From Nymphaea colorata (Eukaryota; Streptophyta; Magnoliopsida; Nymphaeales; Nymphaeaceae), in NCBI RefSeq assembly GCF_008831285.2, contig NC_045142.1, positions 17,795,354 to 17,859,353 of the forward strand: a DNA stretch of 64,000 nt. The letters are read 5' to 3'. Shown piece after piece: positions 23,211-35,714 of the stretch. A program made the position numbers and the translations under genes. The notes under the pieces were generated by a model, which did no database searches, had not been told where the DNA came from, and saw only the letters and a program-made list of their open reading frames with translations. Each line of letters begins with the position of its first letter. Position 1 is the first letter of the stretch.

Positions 23211-26197
23211 CCTACAGCTACGATAGAAAGGGGAAGAAAAGGCGAAACCTTTTGTTTGTTTCTTAAATTATTTTTCTGCCCGTGTTTGGAAACAGGATTC
23301 GGCTGTGTGGTACGATTTTCTCTCCCTCTCTTTTGTGGAAGCGGACAACTGCCATTTTACCTCATGATCTTTAATTAGTGGAAAGTTATTAATAAAAGGC
23401 TGCGCGTATTCTATTGGGAAATGAAAGAGAATAATAATATGATTTTTTGTTGAATTTTTAGGGACATGTTTATGTCTCATGAATAGTAGTTTTCTATTAC
23501 GTAATTTTCCTTACCATTCATTAGAAGAAGATAAATTGCATACAACAAAAAATGGGAATGTAGTACCATACTTTCAATTCCAGATAATTCTACCAAAGTT
23601 GTAAAGACTTGGTGTGAAAGGTTTTTATTTTCATGGCCATTACTTTTCGAATGTATGATACACGATACTCTAATTAACAGGTATATCATTTCTCACTCTA
23701 GATCTCGAAACAATCTCGAAGCAATCTTAAACTCTAAGGCCAGAAGGTAGTTTTTCCACCAATAACAAAAAAAAAAATTTTGCCTGATGAGAAGTCGAAC
23801 ATATACATGCATGTTGCGAGCAAATTAAGCAAAAAGACATTAATTTAATTGCATTATTATACATGCAAAGGAGGGACAAAGATTCATAGGACAAATTTGT
23901 TGCTATTTGGTGCTGCCAACTGCATGCAACTTGTTTGGAAACATGACAAATGATACAACGGGTCGAAGTCCTGTCGGTATCGAACTTGGTGCCGTCAAAA
24001 GTGACAAAACAATCATGTTAGATCTCACCCATTTGCACCCTTAAAAATACATTTTCAAACGATGGCAAGTAAGGTAAGGCCCGCTTGAGCCCTCTCCCCA
24101 CTCCAATTTTTTTTTTTATTTACATGCAAGTTTTAAGAAATCTCACTTATTATATATATAAATTTTGAAAAATGATATTTCTGCTCTAATCAAAATTTAG
24201 AAACTTTAATCCTGCCTCCATCATGAAAAAATTTTGGCTCTGCTCTTGATGCCAAGATTTCCCAAACAAACGTTTAACATTATGTACAACAATGTGAATG
24301 AAGTAGTAAGTTTGAGCCACATGGGCACCCGCACTCTTTGTATGTAACAATGCCCATGAGGACAAGGACCTTAGGAGGTTTAGGGTCGATCTTATTCTGA
24401 GGATGAAGAATTGGTAACTTTTTTTTTTTGAATTTCAAAAACCCGTAGAAATAATTGGTTTTGGGTTGGGGGGGTGGTAAGTTACGATACAAGGCTGATT
24501 CGGGATTTAAGTGGGGAATGAGACATCCATTAACAAAGTGTCATACATCTATCTTTTGCGGTTCATAGGAGTAGTACTTATGAAAATGGAACAAGCGACC
24601 AGTCGTTTACTGCTCTATCAACTTGACCACCTACACTATGCTCCCATCGGCATAGAAATAATTGGTGAGAAGTACACATCTAATTTGTGGATGTTGGTTA
24701 AAAGTGCAAAGTTTTGTGCTATTAATTAAAAAAATGACATTTTTGTAAGTGAACTCAAGGTTATTATAAGTTAAACAAGAGTCATATGATAAAAAGAATA
24801 AAATGACCTCAATAAGAATAAATTCAGGTTCATTAGTTTGTGGCATAACTGCGTTCAAGAATATTAATACATTATTAACTATATCCAAATTAGTTAATTT
24901 CTTTATTGATATATCAATTAATTATGTGAATGTTTTTTCTTTCCTTTATTAATCTTAGGATGGTATTCAAGGGGAACCCTAATTATATTTTTTAAAAAAA
25001 TTGGTATATATTCATGCTATTTTTATGAACTAAAACATCATTTTCCTGGTTTATTTTTCATCGATTAAACAATATGATTTTCGGCCTATTTGAGTGCTAC
25101 GTAAATTTGATTTCATCCAACTTTTCGTCGATCCTGGCCCATTATCATGTCAAATATCTGCAAATTAGGCTGCAAAATGAGCTTCGTGAACAAATAGGCC
25201 TTATTCGAGCTTCAATGCTAAAGAATGAAAAACAAGTTCACATATTATACAAATCAAAACACAATATAAAGACGAGCAGAGATATTCCCTCATCTTTTCA
25301 AGGTTTTTTTTTTTTTTTTTTGAACAAAAGTTTCAAACGTAATATGTCAGAAATATGGAAACTATGTATAATATATACATGTCCCTAGTAAGCATATAGA
25401 ACATATACGTGTTAAATATGATGCATGTCAAGAAACTTGTTGTGGCTCTAGGATGTAGTTGCGATTAGTAAGGTATAGATGTGAACATATTAGCTTTAGC
25501 TATAACCAAATTTGATCATATGGATTGGGGACTCAAAGTTGGATGTGGACATGAATATACTGATATTTTAAATTCAATTAATAAATAGTTTCAGATTTGA
25601 ATTAGATAATGAATATACATAAGTAGGACCACACATATTTTTAAATGTAAGAAATTAATTATTACCTAGCTGTGTTCTTCATGTCTAAACCTCAGTCAAT
25701 TAAATATATAACATTAAATTAGGTAAAATAAAAAAATGAAAGGTGTTCCTTCTCTTAGGTATACCAAACTTGAGAATCATTTAAGCCATTGATTCTCACA
25801 GGAGATCATATAAAGAAGATTAAGCTTCAAATATAAAAAACAAGTTGTTTTTCAAGATTCTGAAATACCATTCAAACAAAACAATGACTTTTGTGTGTGT
25901 TTGTTTTACCGCGGCCACAGATCTATGGATTTAAGGTCACACCTCCCTCCCCCACCCCACCGCCCAACCAAAACACACACACACACACAAATCCGACCTT
26001 AACTCCACAGTTTATTACATGCAAGTTAGATTACTTAGATCCTTGTGATTTTTTCTTCTATCTTCCTTTGAAGGTGATATCAGACTTTTGAAAAATAGTA
26101 TAGCTTTTATATTTGAAGTTTAATCTCGATTGTCAGATAATTCATTGTTACCATTAATCCAAATGATTCTCATTAAAACATGCTATATGAGAATCGA

Positions 26198-26241
<44 letters not shown>

Positions 26242-26471
26242 TAAAGCCACGACAAACTGTCTCTGCACCATAAACAAGAGCTAATATCAATTTAGTGACG
26301 GTTTTTCAACGATAAATTTTTAAATATTGACCACCTGATACATGGCAACGTTGAAATCTCCTATACATACATAAATATGCATGTGTGCACGCACACTCAC
26401 ACCAAACAGCTTTAACAACGATTTTTAACATATTTTACTCTCCTTCTCTCCCTCTCTCTCTCTCTCTCTCT

Positions 26472-26537
<66 letters not shown>

Positions 26538-27472
26538 CATTGTGTCAGATAGTTATTGTATGTGTAATTAAAATTTAAAAAAATTGTCACTAAAAAATTA
26601 TAAATTGTGCCAAAGCTATCGTAAATTGTCGTCACATTATAAACTTGAGGTAAAGCGGCTGTTTTTTAGGGATAAATTTTTTTATTTTTAACCATTCAGT
26701 AATATCAAGAAGCACACAACATCTCTCTTTCTTTCTTTATATATATATATAGATATATATATATATCCTAACTGCCCCTTATAATGGAGAACTTAAACGA
26801 CAAAGGCCCACCAACATGCCTTACGAGGAAACCCACTGTAGATTGCATTATTTATAATTGTATGACCTAACGGCACCAGGCTTATTGATTTCTCTTTTGT
26901 TCATTTTTAAGATTTAAAAACTTTCGAGATTGGACTTAAGAAATTGTGATAATAAGAAAATACAACTGACCTTTTTATACCGTTACGCTTTAAGGCTTTT
27001 TTATGGAAAAAAGATTCATAAAATTAATTTTTGAAGGCTGTGGAAAGAACGATAAATTAATTTCTATTTTGTCTTTTAAAAAATAACATGAAAAACATGC
27101 CTAACTTTATTAGTACAATTACGTTTTCTTTGAGGAACTTCCTGAAGTTAACTAAAAAATATCACAAAATATTTTTAGTTATTAATAACAAACTTATTTA
27201 GATATAATAACACAAAGTAAGGAACTTGTTATTTCCTTTTATTACAGATATGTTGGTTCTTTTATTATATTAAGTCGATCTTAATTTGGTAATAACCTAG
27301 CGGTACTCAGAAAATGCGGGTTTTATATTAATGATGAAAAAGGAAACCACATTTTTCTACATTTCAAACAAGAAATTGTTCGAAATTGATTTCTGTTGAA
27401 TCCATCATGTAGATCATTTTTATACACTTTCATGGTGTACGCTCTGTGTGCGGAGCCTGGAAGGCTCGCAGG
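23211..27472. other. Intergenic, AT-rich, no gene recognised
   Basis: Open frames here are short and without motifs. The stretch contains microsatellites (TA runs at about 26202-26231 and 26475-26534, CT run at about 26444-26473). A repeat remnant with GGATTGGGG- and GATTTGAATTAGATAATG-like words lies at about 25470-25640, related in style to 20883-21260. Nothing else was identified. Confidence 0.6.
26444..26534. repeat. (CT)n followed by (TA)n microsatellite
   Basis: A CT-rich run of about 30 bp is followed by about 30 TA dinucleotides. A second TA run lies upstream near 26202-26231. Similar phrases around the runs (TAAATTTTT after GATAA; GTCACTAAAA) suggest an underlying decayed element. 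Confidence 0.9.
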
Positions 27473-30400
27473 AAGGGGTGAACACGAGCTAAGTCTAGCA
27501 CGAGTTCAGTCAACTCGAACTCTGCTCGACTAAATAAGACCTTGAGCTCGACTCAGCTCGAGCTTGAAAATAGCTCGACTATACTGGCTCAAACTCGACT
27601 TGGTAGTCAGTTGTCGAGCTCAAGCTCGACTCGATTAAGCTCGATAAACTCGTTTACAATCATCCATACTTGCTGCGCTCGAGCTCAATTAAGGCTCGAT
27701 TGACTAGTTACCAAGGAACACAAAAAGAAAACAACTTAGTGCAATAGAAACAAGATTTTGCACAGTTAGCCTTATGGACTTAATAATGAATTTAGCACCA
27801 GGAGAACTTAACCATTCTCAATCACATGCATGACAATTCACATTCCAGCCTCCCAACACGTAATATTATGATTTTGCACATGACAATTCACATTCCAGCC
27901 TCCCAACAGGTAGCAGCAGTATAAATTATAAGAGGCCACATAAATAAAGCATTTAATCAACATACTATAGAAAATGTGTGTCCCAAAGGCATGGTAAAAT
28001 GTAGGTCCTAATACATCATGTTGCCTTAACTGTCAGAAGTTTATTCCTTAACTGGAGGATGTCTATAAGTGATAAGACTAACATCCTAACAAGTACGAGT
28101 CTTCATGTTGCATTGCATATGATTTCTCTACATTCTGTTGGTTGTGCATTTCATCAGGGGACCATGAGTCCGTGCGGGTGTTATGCACCAACTCTATGGG
28201 GCATATCTGCTTTAAAAATATTTCGTCATCTTCAAACTACAATTCAACAATGAAAATTGATAAACAAACAAGAAATGTCAACAAAGTAAAATGAAAATCA
28301 CAAGCATTTCCTCCTGTTCTGCCTCTCCATAAATAATGTTATGTTAGAATACTCGTTTTTATCATTTCACATCTAAATTTTCTGGTTAAAATTATCAGTA
28401 GATGTTAGAATCAACATTTATTACCATGGACAAGGTGCAGCAGCCTCAATACAAGTACCTGTAACTGTAAGAAGATATTCCTGTTACCATGGACAAGAAA
28501 CAATTGATGAAACTTACAGTGCTGTCAACATATGACTTTGGTTATGTAGTTCCATCAAATTCATTCTAAATGAATGGGACTTGTTCATAATTAGCTTGTT
28601 CAGAAGTATGTAAAAATATGTGAACAAATGTTTTGAGAACCCTCTCTCTTCTCAAGGAACCAAAACTTGAAAATAAATCATCCCTTCCTCTAACCACAGT
28701 ATCAGCAAGCTCCTGAATAACATAAAAAAAAGGCTGTCACATTATTGTCAAATTTAAAAAATTACTTTTTAAGTGCACAATGGTCATAAACACTGACAAT
28801 AATGAAAAAAAAAAACACCAATAAGCAAAAGATACAACAAGAACATTTCTTAAGAGTTGAAGGAAAGTTAAGAAACTTTATCACTAACTCAAATTCACAT
28901 ACTCACTTCATATAGAAGCTCTTCACACAATCATGAGTCATGAACATTGGATATCGAAGCTGAAAACTGCAAGAGGCAACAGAAACAAAGACTAGAACCA
29001 CATTAGATCAAGAAAAAGAAGAAAACAAAAAAACGAGAAAAAACAAGCATTACCAAGAGGAAACTTAATCATTCTAATGATACATATTCACTTGATTCAT
29101 CCTCAACCTGAAAGAAATACATATAGTCAATTAACAAATGATTCACAAAATATTTAATGAATACAATTTCTTCAAAACATACTTTTATTAACACTTCATG
29201 CATTGGATCACCATCATTCTTTACCCAATTACCCAATCATTTGAGCTTTGTCTCGAATCACATACTTGCTTGCCCCTATCAATGATATTTCTTTCTAAAT
29301 TTGTCGTTCTTCAAACTAGTAATTTTTTCTCCTGCTCAAACTATTATCCTATTTGAACATGAAATTTGACAAAAACATATTACAATCTAAGAGAATATGA
29401 AATAAAAAGCAGTAGTTCTCATTATTAAATATAAAAAACACTAATCCCAACTGGAAAAACAGCATTTAGACAATACAGAATTTGGAATAAAAAAAAGAAC
29501 TATATGAGCATACTACTAATTGAGAATATCATTTTATAACAATAGATTAAAAATGGAAAGAAAAAAAAAAAAGGTTATCCGTTCTTGCTGGAGCCTGATA
29601 TAATAACCCCTATCAGCTGTCAAGATATTTCAAGCCATCTTCATTGTAACATACATATGACAATACAAGCAAAAAAGCAAGCAGTAACAGATCCTATGCA
29701 AAAAGTAGTTCCAATCACATACAAATCCACATTCATATAGGCTTACACAAACAAAAGACATCCTTATACAGAATACCAAAAAAAACTACTTCATCATTGG
29801 GATAAATATCATAAAATGCAATGGAACTCAACACAACCATGAGAACAATGATTAATCTGCCGAAATAACACCACCTAGACCAAAACCCCATATTTTTTAG
29901 TTAATAATAAATGAATCAAGTTAGTGAGTGAAGGAAACAAGAAGCATACAAAACAGCTTTCACTAAAGTTTCTCGGTCTACCAATAATTCAGTATCGTCA
30001 ATCCCATTAAGGCATGACTTAGGTTTCATATATACATGTAAAGTATCATCTCACAAGATTACCAAGTGAAAACATGGCTCTATCAAGTGTATAACAAAAC
30101 AAGATGACATGGAGGAGACAAATTAACTTTTAGAACTGCTTTTCAGGGAACCAAATCGTTGCAAATTGGAAACCACCATCCTACCAATAAGCTGGAAAAA
30201 ACACTACAGCTGTCATGGTGAATTTAACACGCAATCACTTACCGAATACAAGTAATCGACAGCCCTCTCAGGATTATTATAAGCAGCTCGTAAAGCACGC
30301 ACAACCGTTTTTGTACTGTTCTTAGGGCCAAATATGAGGCCAATGAAGTTACCAAGTGGATAAGCTTTCAGCTGCACACACACAAAAACTAGTAATAAGT

Positions 30401-31250
30401 TAAAAAGGTAAGTCAAATATTGTAGTTGGTTTCTCTGAGCTATTTCCTCAAACACTTTTTCTTCTATGCAAGTGTTCATAGTGGGCACAATCAGCTAGAA
30501 ATTTTCTACAAAAGAATTTTTGTCGAACACTTTTCTATGCAAGAATACGCATTTTTCTTCAATAATAGAGAAAGTCCGAAGCAAAAAGAGTTATCTGTTG
30601 CAAGAGCTATTTCGGTCCCTCCATGCGTCCTCATTCCAATAAACCAAAAGTCCCAACACTCAACAACTTAAAGGCTTAAACCATGGAACAAGGAAAATGA
30701 CCAACATTGGCATGGACAGGAACCTTGGGCTGAAAGTTGAAGGGAGAAGGGCAAGGCTGAGATGGAGAGCACACGCAGGAGCGGAGAGCACAGGAGAGCA
30801 CAGGCAGGAACCTTGGGCTGAAAGTGGAGCAGCCGGCTGACCTTGAAGGCGGAAGGCTGAAGTGGCCCGCGGACGAATAAAGGTTAGGCTATTAGGGTTG
30901 CAAACTTGCAATGGAGGAACAAGTTTCAGTCACAGACGGAGAAGAGAAGGAGAAGTCGGAGTTGGAGAGAGGGAGAACAAAAATGGAAACCAAAAACTTA
31001 AAAATTAAAACTGAAAAATAGTTTCCCGCATGAGACTGAATCGGTTTTTTTAAAACCGGTATTTTAATACATTCTAGCCGAGTCGAGCTTTAACGAGGTC
31101 ACTTGAGTGAACTCGAACTCCAACTCCACTTGATTAGTTGAACGAGTCGACTCGTGAACTCGACCTTGACTCGTTTAACTAATGATGCAGCTCGAACTCG
31201 CTTACGAGTCGAGCTTAAATGAGTTGAGCTCGACTCGTCGTTTACTCCTA
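27473..31250. mobile_element. Non-autonomous hAT-type transposon, 3.8 kb, carrying a RAD23 gene fragment
   Basis: The element is flanked by a perfect 8-bp direct repeat, CTCGCAGG, at 27465-27472 and 31251-31258, diagnostic of hAT-type insertion. The left end reads AAGGGGTGAACACGAGC. The right end, on the opposite strand, reads TAGGAGTAAACGACGAG, an imperfect terminal inverted repeat. About 200 bp at each end is packed with CTCGAGCTCGACTCG-type words in opposing orientation (27480-27720 and 31075-31245), typical subterminal arms. No transposase frame was found, so it is probably moved by enzymes encoded elsewhere. Inside lie a RAD23 UBA exon (30243-30371, -), a direct repeat of about 30 bp near 27828 and 27875, and a duplicated phrase AGGAACCTTGGGCTGAAAGT near 30719 and 30806. 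The undamaged target duplication argues for a fairly recent insertion. Confidence 0.8.
30243..30371 (-). pseudogene. Captured RAD23 exon fragment (UBA domain)
   Basis: RAD23 proteins shuttle ubiquitinated substrates to the proteasome through an N-terminal UBL and two UBA domains. On the minus strand a 129-nt exon-like segment encodes RALRAAYNNPERAVDYLY, the signature end of RAD23 UBA1. It keeps a pyrimidine-rich acceptor before it (TTTGTGTGTGTGCAG) and a GTAAGT donor directly after the codon for Ser, so genomic rather than cDNA sequence was captured. The residues before it (LKAYPLGNFIGLIFGPKNST) do not match the usual GGGTWDR-type start of UBA1, so the 5' half is replaced or diverged. No UBL, second UBA or other RAD23 exon was found nearby. 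It lies wholly inside the hAT-type element. Confidence 0.75.
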
Positions 31251-32489
31251 CTCGCAGGGCCTTGACACCACCACCGACACTCCCCCTTGTCTCTCATGAA
31301 AATTTTCTGACTCCGTCTCTATCTATACATACACAGCCTTATTGATTTTACATGTAGATGTAATTTTTTGGGAGAGTTTCTGTAACTTTATTAATCAAAG
31401 AATAAAATTATGTCTAACAGTTATTGATTTCACATTAGCAAGTTTATTTCTAGAAGTTCAAATGAGTATATCCATATCTCATGATGCCCTAATATAGTCA
31501 ACAAAGATTTTGAGTACCTTATAGGTCTCATATTTTGAGGTTATTGCTAGAATTTCCTCTCGCCAATTGAGTATGTGCATATTTAGTCGTGCCAAAAAAG
31601 ATTTTGAGTTGGTGATGTTCCGTCAGGATATGGATGTCGGTAAAAAAAATCTGATTTACATTCAATATTTGATGGAACACACTTCCAGAAAAACGGTATC
31701 TGATTAAAAAATCAAAACAGATTTGGATTTAAGAAATGATATATGGTTCGATTTCGGATTCAGATTTAAATAAATATCATATCCGATTCAGGTTTGGATT
31801 AGATTTAGATATCTTATATCCAATGTTCTTACAATTTGAAAGTTGTATCTTGACCTATGGTAATACAGTTTTGATTTGGATATGAACTTAAAAACCAGAC
31901 TTAAATTGTGATTATATAAAAGTTGAACTAATATGGCCACGTCTTACATGTTCAGAATTTTTAGGTTGCTTAATACCTGGAATTATTATAATAGTTTCAT
32001 GACTAAGTTTTAAATAGAACTTGTTCGATCTTTTTATATGCTTGAGTCTCCTATTTTTTCTGTCAGAGATTCTAACTCCTTTGGTTTGGACTTCTCAAAT
32101 GGAGCGGATGGATCCATTTTAAGTTCAATGTTACCATCGCTGTTACAATGGTTTACAAATTTATTTAGGCAACCGAAAATTCCATTAAAACCAGGTCTAA
32201 GATGAAACTCACTTGGGCTTGATCCATTTGCACTGTTTTATCCGGTAGGTTAGCGAACCAGGTTCTATATCAAGCACCAAAGGAAGAAGAAGATCGAAAA
32301 GAGAAAGAGAGTGGCTGCAGAGTATCTTCTGATCCAACAGTTCTTCCTCTTTGTGTGGTTCATATAAACCCCTCTACTCTGCTCTTCCCACCTCCCCATT
32401 AAACCTCTCTGAATCTCTCTTTCTCACCCTCCTCTCTCAACCCCTCCAAGGAGAGAGAAGACAGTTGCAGACACCTCTCTTTCTCTCTC
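31251..32489. other. Spacer upstream of PHR2, with repeat remnant and leader
   Basis: A decayed repeat with GGATATGGATGTCGG, GATTTGGATT and ATATCCGATTCAGG words spans about 31610-31900 and resembles 20883-21260 and 42740-43200. The last 150 bp before the PHR2 ATG are CT-rich (CTCTCTTTCTC), as expected for a plant 5' leader. No other gene was seen. Confidence 0.55.
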
Positions 32490-35400
32490 ATGGAGAACCA
32501 CCAAGTCACCCTCTCTCCCGAGAAACAGCAGCAGCAGCAGCAAGATGTGGACCAACAGATGCAGCAACAGGAACAAGAGCACCACCCTGATGCCACTGCG
32601 CTTCTTCCATTTGGGTCACTCTCCCTTTCCCTGTACTCCGCCATCTCCCTCCCCAAAACCACCATTGCCACCCTCTCGTCGGCAACCGCTTCCTTCAAAC
32701 CTGCCTTCGTTTCCGCCACTCCCAACCTCACTATCAAATCCTCCCTTTCGTCCTCCCTCTTAAACCCTGCCCTTCCCCCATCCGCCGCAATTCCGCACTC
32801 AAATCCGCCTTCTCGTCGGCGATCATTGCCACTCCTCTCCGTCACCGCCCCGACAATGCCGACAGCTCGCCTGGCGGAGTCTGCGGCCGGAGAACCACCA
32901 TTGTTTGGTTCAGGAACGACCTTCGCGTCCACGACAACGAGGCACTGAGCTCCGCGGATTCGGAGTCGCTGTCGCTCCTACCGGTCTATGTGTTCGATCC
33001 CCGGGACTATGGGAAGTCGCCCTCCGGCTTCGACCGCACCGGCCCCTACAGGGCGACGTTTGTCCTCCAGGCCGTGGCCGACCTGCGCCAGAGCCTTAAG
33101 AAGCGGGGTTCTGATCTTGTGGTCAGGATTGGGAGGCCGGAGAAGGTGCTGGTGGAGCTGGCGAGGAACGTCGGCGCCGAGGCGGTGTTCGCCCATCGGG
33201 AGGTGGCGCACGAGGAAGTGAAGGCGGAGGCTGCCGTTGAGGCGGCGCTGGCGGAGGAAGGGGTGGAGACCAAGTGGTTCTGGGGTAGTACATTGTTCCA
33301 TCTGGATGACCTCCCCTTCAAGTTGGAGGAGATGCCGGCGAATTACGGTGGGTTCAGAGATAAGGTGAAGAGTGTGAAGGTGAGAAGGACAATTGAAGCA
33401 TCCGATAGATTGAAGGGACTCCCTGTTTCAAACGAGGACATCGAACCCGGCCGGATTCCGACGCTCACCGATTTGGGGCTCAACCCAATCTCCGCCCAGG
33501 TAATCCCTTCAAGATTGGATCAATTTCGGTGCTTCTCCTATGCGTTCAATTCCTCCAATATTTACGTTACTTCGTAGTTTTTTGATACATTAAGGTTGAA
33601 CTTGGATTGCAGATTTGCACTTCGACTCAAACTTTTAGGTTCAGACTTGTGCATCATTTGCTACTAATCTGTTGAATTTTTATTCCTTACGTTACATTTT
33701 TAAAGGAAAACTCACCTCCACCAAGAACAAGAAGAGAAGACAATGTAGGTTGGCAAAGATTAAAGTGTTCTCATGTTGTTTGATTTAGCTTTCCAATTAC
33801 GAGTTCGGAAAAGGAGATTTTGGTTGGTTCGGTGCTGCTTGTCAATATTTTTGGTGCCTCTAGCATACGCTAGTGATACTTCAATCTCAACAATGATCCT
33901 CTGTATAGTGTTTATAAGGACAAGAAAACCATAATTATTGAACCTGATATACTCGCAGTATTTGAAATTCTGATGTACTTGGATACTTGAGGAGTTATCT
34001 GGTTGTTGTTCTTATTTATTGAACAGTCTTGAATCACGACTTTCACAGATATAAAAATCGTTTATAAACATCAAAGTTTCTTGGAAAATCTCTTTTCTGG
34101 TAATACAGCCTTATGTTATACGTTCTTCTATAATGTGTCAGTTCATGCATCATCATCTTGAGTGCAGGAGTTTAATTTATACATGGGTGTAAGGTCTTTT
34201 TCACTTTCATTAGGTCCATTTGTAAGTTTGATAATGCTCATATAACCAGAGGTTGTGAGATGTTGATATGTGTAGTATTCTATGTTTAATAAGTGATCGT
34301 TTTGCCATTCATTTTGGTGGTGACCCTTGAATTGAACTTTGATTAGACCTGTCGGAAGTGTATTGCATCTTTTGGGGTTTCTTTTGTGGGGCTTTTCCTC
34401 TTCACTTTACCTAATAACTCCATCTGGAAGTTGGTTCTGGCTTTCTTGAAGAAAATCTGGGGGACAAGAAACAATTTTTGTGGCTAGCTGCCATTGGGTC
34501 ATACTACTGCAGGCTGATTCCAGGCTCTTTTGTTGGATCAAGTCGCTACCCTGCCTCTCTTCTGATGGTGTTGTCCTCGTAAGTTCTTGTGTTGTGTTAC
34601 CTAGGGTTGACCTCTGATAAACCAGGCGCATTAAGAGTTGCAGGGTTCCTCATCATATCTGGTGAAATAATTATCTCAAGGTTCACTACTTCATGCTTTA
34701 ATAAATCGGCTGATTTGTCTTCTTTACTACCATTTGAATCTTTGATATCGGAATTTTGGTTGGTTATGAAAGTTACGTTACATTTTTCTTTGCCTACAAC
34801 ATTGGTAATGGAACGATGAATCGGATGATCATGAGCTCTTGTCATAAGAGAGAAGAAAATGGAACCATTTAGCAGGCTCATCAACGAGTGACCATTTAGA
34901 CCTGAAGGATTATTATGTGCTAGCAGCTCTACCATGCATCTTGTCATTTTACTTCAGTTCACACTAATCTAACCTGGAGTTTAGTCACACTAATCTAACC
35001 TGGTGTTTATGTCATGGAGAACGTATACATGGATAATGGACCCTGTGAAGCAATTTTTTCATGGCAACTTTTATTTTATCCAGGGTGGGAAGCCTGCAGC
35101 CAATGCATCTCTTGTTGGAGGTGAAACTGAGGCATTGAAAAAGCTGAAGAACTTTGCTGCAGAATGCCAGGCAAAGCCTGCCAACAAAGATGGGAAGAAA
35201 GAGAATATCTATGGTGCTAATTTCTCTTGCAAGATCTCTCCATGGCTAGCTGTGGGTTGTCTCTCTCCACGCTACATATTTGACGAAGTAAAGAAGACAG
35301 TGAGGTACACTTTCCTCCTTTCTTTTTCCTCTCTTCAGCATTTCTGCTTCAACTTGCCAAAACGTCTGCAATTCCTGAAATTGGTCTTTTGTACTGGACT

Positions 35401-35714
35401 ATTTTGATTTTGATAAATGTTCTTGTCTTCAACAGTGCGGTCAGTGCCTCATTGAAAAATGGTGCTAGTTCAGCTGACACCGGAACAAACTGGCTTATGT
35501 TTGAGTTGTTATGGAGGGATTTCTTCAGGTGCATTTGAAATTACATATGTTACTTTTTGTTTGTTCTGTTAATTATTTAAACATCCCAGTGTTGGGCACC
35601 CTGTTAACTTTGTTCTATTTGGCTGTTTATTTTAGGTTCGTCACAAGGAAATACAGTTCAGCAAAGAGTCTCTCTTCTACTCCTGCTACGGCTTGCGCCG
35701 GTGCTCATGCATAA
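32490..35714 (+). CDS. Blue-light photoreceptor PHR2 (photolyase/cryptochrome-related), 4 exons
   Basis: PHR2 is a plant photolyase-like protein of poorly defined function, shorter than true photolyases. Exons read as 32490-33499, 35084-35304, 35436-35528 and 35636-35714. Exon 1 opens with a glutamine-rich N-terminus (EKQQQQQQ), then FGSLSLSLYSAISLP, and later VWFRNDLRVHDNEALSS and PVYVFDPRDYGKSPSGFD of the N-terminal alpha/beta domain. Later exons give VGGETEALKKLKNFAAECQA, NFSCKISPWLAVGCLSPRYI and NWLMFELLWRDFFRFV of the FAD-domain start, ending PATACAGAHA. The N-terminal frame and the conserved frame of exon 1 differ by one base. The change falls near 32760-32790, where a CCCCC run lies at 32774-32778. 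It could be a real lesion, an assembly or sequencing slip, or a tiny unrecognised intron. Expected length is about 467 aa, close to the family. Splice phases agree at all three introns. Confidence 0.9.

Noticed and set aside
34597-34947. Minus-strand 116-codon frame in PHR2 intron 1
   Set aside because: No recognisable domain; it may be a remnant of an inserted element, but nothing in it is diagnostic.
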